Below, one piece after another: positions 57,475-64,000 of a DNA stretch of 64,000 bases. The DNA is from Rhyacophila brunnea (taxonomy: Eukaryota; Arthropoda; Insecta; Trichoptera; Rhyacophilidae). The position numbers and the translations under genes are program-made. How positions within the stretch are numbered: the first letter of the stretch is position 1; each line of letters opens with the position of its first letter. The stretch spans positions 62,001-126,000 of the forward strand of contig JAGYXB010000561.1 in assembly GCA_022495005.1 (NCBI GenBank). The letters run 5' to 3'. Below the pieces are notes generated by a model that worked only from the letters and a program-made list of their open reading frames with translations, was not told the DNA's origin and did not search any database.

Positions 57475-59570
57475 GCTTGCACGGATCTATGTCTATATAG
57501 TGAATGTTTTTCATTACACTTTTGGGATATGCGATGTTCATCGGAAGATACTTCTCAACGGACATATTATAATTAAAACTAAAACATTACCTATACAGTA
57601 TCGTCTAATTGAAAGCAATATTCACCAATGTACTGTTGCCGTCAACAGGGATCTATTTACAATAGTTTTGATAATAATTAAATAAACAAAATTAATTGTA
57701 AAATATTATTAGTAAATAAAGGACTATTTTTCTATTTCCTTGAATTCTATTTCTTATGTAAAATTTATGATTATACATTAAAAAATAAAATGAAAACAAT
57801 ATACTTAATGAAATACTAAAAATGTAATTTTTCTAAATTTATCGGTATCGATTATTATTAATAACTTAGTAATAATAATTGAAAGCTCTTTTTAAAACTA
57901 CTTATACACAATTATATTTTACCAAATATAAAGTCTGCCTACATAATATTTACATAATGGTAAAATACCTTATAAATATATAATATCTTAAGTATAATGT
58001 TGTGAGGAGAACCTATTGTATTTATGAAAGAAAACTTCAAGGATGGAATAGGCATAATAATAAAATTATTTCCCGAAAGAATCGTTTCAAAAATGTACGT
58101 ATGTAAAAGGATCTACGAAAGCTTTTATTAATAACACAAAAATTTTAAATTTAGCAAGTAAAAAAATATTATTAAACTAATTAAATACTTATTTATAATT
58201 AGTAAAAGAAATTGTCGCAGAAATAACTTAAAGTATTTAAAAATATTTGAATACCGATATGTTGATAGGTTTTGTAAAGTATGAATACATTGGTCTATAA
58301 ACAAAATATGCTATCACTGTGACAACGTGTTTTCACTATGTTTGCATATCCGTTGAAAATATAAAGTGCATTGTCATGTCAGTGTGTCAAAGTAATTCCG
58401 CAAAGTAATATCGGAAATTATTATTGAGTACCTCCCATAAGATAAAACAGAAGCGATAGTTGATTTTACCTTTTGCGAATAATTTCCATGACACCTCTAT
58501 ATTTTATCAAATATACAGAAAAGTACGATTTTTTTTTATTTAGAGTAGGTTACCAACCTTGACTTTAATAAAATAATACATATGAAATGACATTCAAATA
58601 TGTATATTTATACACAATTTTTGATGAAATTAGTAAGTAAGTATATATAATATATATTTATGTTTAAATAAGAGGTTTGTTAAATATGCTTACAAACCCA
58701 CCATAATAAATATTTATTCAAACCTAAATTGGAAAACAGAAATAACTTTCTTTTTCCTCTTTGACTATCAAAGACAATTTATATTATTTCATTATTTTTT
58801 TATGGTAACGCTAATATTCAAAAATAGATAAACAATCCGATTGTGGACTTCTTTCAATTAACTGTCAATTTAAAATACATAAGAACACATATTATGTTCC
58901 GTATTATTAAACGATATTTGTGGTGAAAAAATGTCAATACTTCCCGTATAAATGAATATATTATTATGATATATTATTAAAGTTAAGATACTATATACAC
59001 TATACTATAAATATATAGATAAGATAAGAACAAACTGTCAAAAATATCCTAACAGTTCTGAATTATACTATAAATTGTGTAAATTGTGTGCTGTTTACTA
59101 TATAAAATATTGTCTTTTATTTTATTAAACCATTTATGTAAAAAAATCAAAGAAATCTATCTCCAAATCACTGAATATAAAGTCATAATTAATTGTTTTG
59201 AAGAAGGTATACTGTAAATTTATTGATGAATGCGTAGAATACTTATATTATTGTAAAACAGAAACTTAGGAATGTAGGTAGTCTAAAAAATCTTTGATGA
59301 AACATTCTTATCTCGATCAAGTATGCAAGCAGAGCATTTTGTAGTTTTAATTTTTGTGAATGTACATTCTGGTGAAACTATTTTGGTCCGAGAAAATCGC
59401 TAGTCAACTGATGGTTTGAGAAGAAAACTCGTAACTACCATGTTTTCTTAATAATATTACCTTTAATCAAACGTTTTATATTTAAGTTTAAGTGGTGTTA
59501 TTGTGTAAATTACATTACAATTATATATACGAGATATATGTAATAATATACACATATTATATTATTTGTT
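57475..59570. other. AT-rich stretch, nothing recognised
   Basis: No supported gene or repeat. The 74-codon frame at 57461-57685 has no recognisable feature. Confidence 0.5.
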
Positions 59571-59599
59571 AATATATTATTGTCATGAGGCACAATTAT

Positions 59600-59765
59600 A
59601 TTATTGTAGTTAAATGGACGTAAAAAAATCACATAAACACCCAGGATTTGAGAAAACCACGTAGATATAATATATTGATAGTAGAAGCATCGAACCTAGA
59701 GCTCCAGAATGAAATTTCAGTACCTTACGCACTGGATCACGAAGGCCGATCCTAATGTACAGCTT
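59600..59765 (-). mobile_element. SINE family A, antisense, copy near 59.7 kb
   Basis: AAATCACATAAACACCCAGG, then CATCGAACCTAGAGCTCCAG and CCTTACGCACTGGATCACGA, reads on the minus strand as an A-box-like head, a B-box-like GGTTCGATG and the family A middle. The 66-codon frame starting at 59709 runs out of its head and is not a gene. Confidence 0.6.
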
Positions 59766-61185
59766 TTAACACTCTCGTTACTATATTGGTACCTTAGGTT
59801 ACCCAGCCCATTAACCTGCAAATATTTCGGTTATGCATTTCGTCATCTTCATATTTCGGCTATTTCTAGAATTTCTAGATATTCGGCTGATTTCATTTAC
59901 ATGTCATAAATTATTAATGCACATTAAAAATAGAGCGTCTCGTTATATTACTAACAAAGATTACATTTGTCAAAAGGATACACACTCAATTGTGACAAAG
60001 ATATGTGAAAGTAAGGGGTGAGATCAAAATAACATTATGACTTTCATACTGTAAGAATGTATAGAAATATCTATATGATTATAATTAAGCTTTGATGCCT
60101 ATTAATTGATAATTTTATAGGTAAAGCAAAAATAGCAAACAGTGATGATTAAACGTTATCAGACTTATATATTATTATTATGTTGACAAAATAGGCATTT
60201 TCCTTTTACCTACTGTATTAATATTGTCAATCTTGTACGGCAACTCAGCAACATCGGAATGGACGAAATTTATTGGCATCGTAAAGGGAAGGTTCACGGA
60301 AACATGATAAAAGGGATTTTTATGCATATAGACTCATATCAATACTTTATGCATATAGACTCATATAAATAGACAATATATATTTAAATTAATGACATTT
60401 AGGAAAATAAGTTTCTGTCATGGTTCAATATCGAGAAAATACTAAGTATTGAAAATAGAGTAAACGACCTATTACAGTTTATGACCTAGGTACAACTATT
60501 TCAATTATTATTTGCGATATAATATTGTGTAGGCCTGCATTGTCTCTGTACTGTACAAAACATTGTTATTATGCAGAATGCAGTTGACTGCATAGAATAA
60601 TTTGTATGTTTTTCGCATTCGATCGAATAAATTTCGCCAACAAAACATAAACAATTAACTCGCTACACATAAATTAGACGTTTCACTGCATATCAATTTA
60701 CAAATAATACTTGCAGCTGTATAAATTATTTATTAATAGCTATTACTGTATAAAACGTGTGTATCAAGAGTTACATTGAGATATATAGTTTATATCACGA
60801 ATGACAATTAATATTAATTTGACTAAATAATCAGTACTTTAGACTTTTGCCAAATCGGCTATGACCAACCTAATACTTGTATGAATAGAACATAATTAAT
60901 ATAATATTAAAAAAATATATATGTCTGTTGCAGGCTCCAGTATTACTGGGCAAGAATTTTAGACATCTTTAAAATGTGGTGCTGGTAATAGCTGCTAAAG
61001 ATAATCATTGAAAGCATTCATTGAAATCATTGAAAGCATTGAAATCATTGAACCAATTTATTGAAAGTTTATGAACCATGCACCAGTAAATGTTGACGTG
61101 TATACCAGTCAGAATGTATGCGATTATTAGGATACACCATTAAGTCAGATCCAGACAGAATAAATAAATTGTATTGGACAGTTTG
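59766..61185. other. AT-rich stretch with two short tandem repeats
   Basis: TATGCATATAGACTCATAT occurs at 60321 and 60348 (period 27). ATTGAAATC/ATTGAAAGC-type units repeat about five times at 61003-61068. No gene is supported. Confidence 0.6.
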
Positions 61186-61191
61186 CCAGTT

Positions 61192-61251
61192 AAACGGAGA
61201 AGAGGACGACCGCCTATGAGATGGAGTGACCAGGTAAAGGAACTGTCTTGA
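61192..61251 (+). pseudogene. LINE C-terminal scrap
   Basis: Twenty codons read KRRRGRPPMRWSDQVKELS followed by a stop. A basic K-RRRGRP-RW block of this kind is typical of the far C-terminus of LINE reverse transcriptases. The surrounding sequence gives no further match, so it is a short truncated remnant. The minus-strand 85-codon frame across it is a shadow. Confidence 0.6.
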
Positions 61252-61364
61252 AAATCTATTACATATGCTTACCACAATATTATCAATATATAAAATATAT
61301 TGAGTATTTTTGGGCATGCTCCGCATTCACAGCATCTATGGATCGCACGCCACTGATACATATA

Positions 61365-61560
61365 TATTCTTTTTAATACTACAACAGGAAATATTAGTGT
61401 AGTTAGTAATATAAATGAAACAAATTACAAAACTGAGACTTAGAGAAAATCACATAAATACATGTAACCTTACCGGAAATCAAACGCGGATCTCCAGGAT
61501 AAAAAGCCAGTGACTTACTACACACTGGACTACGAGGCTGAGGATAGAGGAAGGTAGAGA
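61365..61560 (-). mobile_element. SINE family A, antisense, copy near 61.4 kb
   Basis: From the plus strand: ACTACAACAGGAAATATTAG, AGAAAATCACATAAATACAT, TAACCTTACCGGAAATCAAA and TTACTACACACTGGACTACG. This follows the family A order from tail to tRNA-like head. Both promoter boxes are degraded. Confidence 0.65.
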
Positions 61561-61684
61561 AAACTGATTATGCATATGCCGATCAATAATAAATATTTTA
61601 GTAATACATATAATAAGAAAAAAATACTAAATTAATTGAATAAGAATTGAAAATATCTCAGATATATACCTACTAGAAAAAATG

Positions 61685-61768
61685 TGACGCCTGACAGGAC
61701 TTGAACCTATACTCACTAGGTGCGCGATAATATGCTTTACCAAATGAATGAAGCACATGTGTCCTATC
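61685..61768 (-). mobile_element. tRNA-like SINE head, antisense
   Basis: GTGACGCCTGACAGGACTTG, then AACCTATACTC and GCTTTACCAAATGAATGAAG, reads in reverse as an A-box-like head and a B-box-like GGTTCAAGTCC. It differs from family A in sequence. Not closed by an acceptor stem. Confidence 0.45.
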
Positions 61769-61826
61769 TAATCATGACGAAATTAACTAGGAGTCTTACG
61801 TCCTGAAGCGTTTACATATTATGTTA

Positions 61827-62345
61827 CGAGGGTAGTCCCAGAAGTACCCGACCTAACAAAGAAAACACAAAAAATTTGGGGAAAAAATTCTTTATTTCTC
61901 TACCTAGTCTTCTTTTAGGTCGATACACTTTTCCCTGTGATTTTCAATAGCTTCGATATCCTGTTATAGTAAGAATCATCGAGCTTCTCAAAATAGCCAT
62001 CAACCGCAGACTCCACCTCTTCATTGTTGGCAAATCTTTAACCATCGAATCATTTTTTCATGTTTGGAAACAGAAAATAATCCGAATGGGCTAAATCTGG
62101 CAAATAGGGTGCGTGAGAACGCAATTCGAACTTTAACTCATTGATTTTGGCCATCGCGACAACGGATGTGTGAACTGGTGCATTGTCCTGATGGAACAAA
62201 ACTTTCTTTTTCGCCAAATGCGGTTGTTTTTTCTTGATTTCTTGATATTACCCCACGCGCATCCCAAAACAACTGACGCCATGATCTTGCCTGCAGATGG
62301 AACTGTCTTCGCCTTCTTTGAAGCCGATTCTACTCTTTCAGTCCA
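61827..62345 (-). pseudogene. mariner transposase relic (D34D), 5'-truncated
   Basis: The minus strand encodes the C-terminal half of a mariner transposase, the DDE/D enzyme that cuts and pastes its element into TA sites. From the 5' side: a TERVESASKKAKTVPSAG-like start; the first catalytic Asp in FWDARG, reachable only by a frameshift; a deletion of the following segment; then KKKVLFHQDNAPVHTSVVAM with the second Asp, and SDYFLFPNMKK with the third. I count 34 residues between these last two, the mariner signature. Two early stops follow, then NNEEVESAVDGYFEKLDDSY. The element's own end follows at 61827 (CGAGGGTAGTCCCAGAAGTA) next to a TA. The DNA-binding N-terminus and the other terminal repeat are missing, so it is dead. 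The 68-codon plus-strand frame is a shadow. Confidence 0.92.
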
Positions 62346-62625
62346 TTGTTTTAACTTATATTCTCAAATATTTTGAATTATTCGTTGAACAAAAGAATTA
62401 GTTTATTAAATTAGAATATTATTTATAATGTTTTTGTAATATTTGGTAAATCGTGAACACAGTTTGCGAACCCCAAAAAAAACTAATTTGTAAATTATAT
62501 TTTGTATGAATAATACATTTTAGCAATGTTTGTTTATAAATTTAGTCGGATTATATAAATATATATTTTTACAATCTATTATATTAGCTTAAATTAACAG
62601 GAAAATATTCAACCAATGTGCGCCA
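62346..62625. other. AT-rich stretch with a SINE C-like word
   Basis: TTTTGAATTATTCGTTGAAC and TTAGTTTATTAAATTA resemble the family C body, but the match is short. Confidence 0.35.
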
Positions 62626-62629
62626 GCGA

Positions 62630-62835
62630 TTGCCAAGCCGTATCACGTCGGCTTATAAACTCATGGGTATTGTGTTTAAATCCTGGGACTGTCAAAATCA
62701 CATGTTGTGTTTTTAATGTGTATTTGGACCAAGAGCAATGACCTAGGTCCTAGAGTAAGTGGCTAACATTCATTTTTCGTAAAAAAAAATCCGTTACGAA
62801 AAGTCTTCGTGAGTCCGGACAAGATCCATGTCGAA
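62630..62835 (+). mobile_element. tRNA-derived SINE, family B
   Basis: AAGCCGTATCACGTCGGCTT and a B-box-like TGTTTAAATCCTGG are followed by AATCACATGTTGTGTTTTTA, GTGTATTTGGACC, GGCTAACATTCATTTTTCGT and an A9 run. Matches 28015 and 63335 in order. Confidence 0.75.
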
Positions 62836-63334
62836 TTGCAGAACCAATTATTTAAAACATGTTAACCAATCATCTTTGGAACTGTTGGACTTTTGATTAA
62901 CAAATGTTATTGTTCTACATGACTTGGACTACAAATTTACCATTTCAATTAATATTAAATCAATCAATGTTTTGAAAATATGAGCACATCTTCGTCTTAA
63001 ACTGCTCCGTGACACGATTTTGAATTCAAGCCAATTGGGACAGAAACCAAATTTCCTTTCACATGCACTAAATTATTCAATCATTTGAATTACTCGAAGC
63101 AGAATTACCTGATATACATAGTATTATTATATACCTGCGTAATTTTGTATTAAAATAGGTAACCCGTAAATGCAAACTGCCCTCGGGGATTTCATTATGC
63201 TCTACCAGATTTCCAATGTTATGATATTATTATTTCAGATTCGAAGCATATTACATAAATTAGATATGCGGATATTATATATTATAATATTATACTATTC
63301 ATAAAATAGCACAATGTTTTGTTAGTAACCACTA

Positions 63335-63555
63335 ACAAAGGAGGTTTTAGCCTAGCGGTGATATGGCTGCTTATAATTATGTGAATCCCGCATTCTGGTG
63401 AATTCACGTGTTGTTTTTTAATGTCTGTTTAGAACCAAAGTTTAGACCTAATAGGCTGAGCAATTGACTTACATCCATTTCACGTAAAAACGAAATCTGT
63501 TCATACAACCTCTACTCGTTGGAGACCCATATTAATATGATCCTCTTATGATCAA
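63335..63555 (+). mobile_element. tRNA-derived SINE, family B
   Basis: The A-box-like TTTTAGCCTAGCGGTGATAT is the clearest of the family. It is followed by TGAATCCCGCATTCTGGTGA, ATTCACGTGTTGTTTTTTAA, GTCTGTTTAGAACC, CTTACATCCATTTCACGTAA and ATATGATCCTCTTATGATC. It lies 500 bp from the previous copy in the same orientation. Confidence 0.8.
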
Positions 63556-63782
63556 ATAGGTACCTAGTAAGAGCTTTTGAATACCAAATGGATTTCACGT
63601 GTAAGCACTACTTTTTTAAAAATTATTTGACAATTTTTATTTCCATCCGTAAAAGGTTTTGTTTGGTTAGTACATCTTTTAAAATAAATTGACTCATTCT
63701 AAGATAACGCGTGTTAAAAATCGAATTTTCTACACAACTCCATACACTTTCAGAGGATTATATCCATCTGTCAAAATCTGTT

Positions 63783-64000
63783 AAGAGCAAATACATAAGT
63801 GAAACGGCAAATAATTTTCAACAGTAGGTGGGACGAAATTTTTCACTCGTCGCCAGTCGGAGACCGACAGTCGAGGTGTGAGCACGTCAATTTGTTTTGT
63901 GATGGCGAAAAAAACCTATGAAACTTAAAAAACAAAAATTATGTACTTGAAAAAGAAAACATGTCAATGAATATACTATTATTATTACTAATATAACAAT
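63783..64000 (+). repeat. Interspersed repeat Q, copy 2, cut by window end
   Basis: Same order of words as 55636-55885 (GTGAAACGGCAAATAATTTTC, CACGTCAATTTGTTTTGTGA, AAACATGTCAATGAATATAC). The match runs to the last base, so the repeat may continue beyond the window. Confidence 0.75.

Noticed and set aside
57461..57685. 74-codon frame after the candidate exon
   Set aside because: Different frame from the candidate exon, AT-biased, no recognisable feature.

Overview
The window looks like non-coding nuclear DNA of an insect. It is very AT-rich and packed with microsatellite-like AATATTAT and TA runs and short GTACCTAC-type words. It holds short tracts of the insect telomere repeat TTAGG, and the relics I can read belong to insect-type transposon groups: mariner with a D34D motif, hAT, TTAA-target elements, R1/Jockey-like and other non-LTR retrotransposons, and tRNA-derived SINEs. 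The AT bias and TTAGG would suit a hemipteran such as an aphid, but that assignment is a guess. I see no operon, no ribosome-binding-site pattern and no CRISPR array. No open reading frame is clearly a host gene; nearly all are 60-130 codons of AT-rich chance reading or lie inside repeats.

Layout. 0-5 kb: a SINE, a small inverted-repeat element, then a transposon whose interior has expanded into about 16 tandem units (1888-4095), then a hAT-type miniature element. 6-9 kb: a foldback element with a telomere-like spacer, the decayed C-terminus of a LINE reverse transcriptase, an antisense SINE, and two miniature elements that recur at 20.5 and 13.5 kb. 14.4-15.9 kb: a hAT-type element with a perfect 8-bp target duplication and a second element nested in it. 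16.4-17.3 kb: a dimeric tandem array made from a SINE tail. 24.7-26.05 kb: a foldback built of small hairpins, flanked by possible LINE 3' tails. 28-34.4 kb: a nest of SINEs, foldbacks, an R1-like LINE end and a hAT-like element. 37.3-37.95 kb: a clean hAT insertion. 44.9-45.3 kb: another LINE end. 48.5-49.8 kb: an inverted repeat pair member next to an 849-bp near-palindrome. 52.3-53.7 kb: two more inverted-repeat elements. 59.6-64 kb: SINEs, a LINE scrap, a mariner transposase relic and a second copy of a 220-bp unknown repeat.

The best candidates for non-transposon coding are a 91-codon reading frame on the minus strand (38460-38735) and a possible 90-codon exon on the plus strand (57205-57474). 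Both are weak. The parts do not form a pathway. The window reads as a long intergenic or intronic repeat graveyard in which several unrelated families use the foldback design, two of them with TTAGG/AACCT tracts in the central spacer.
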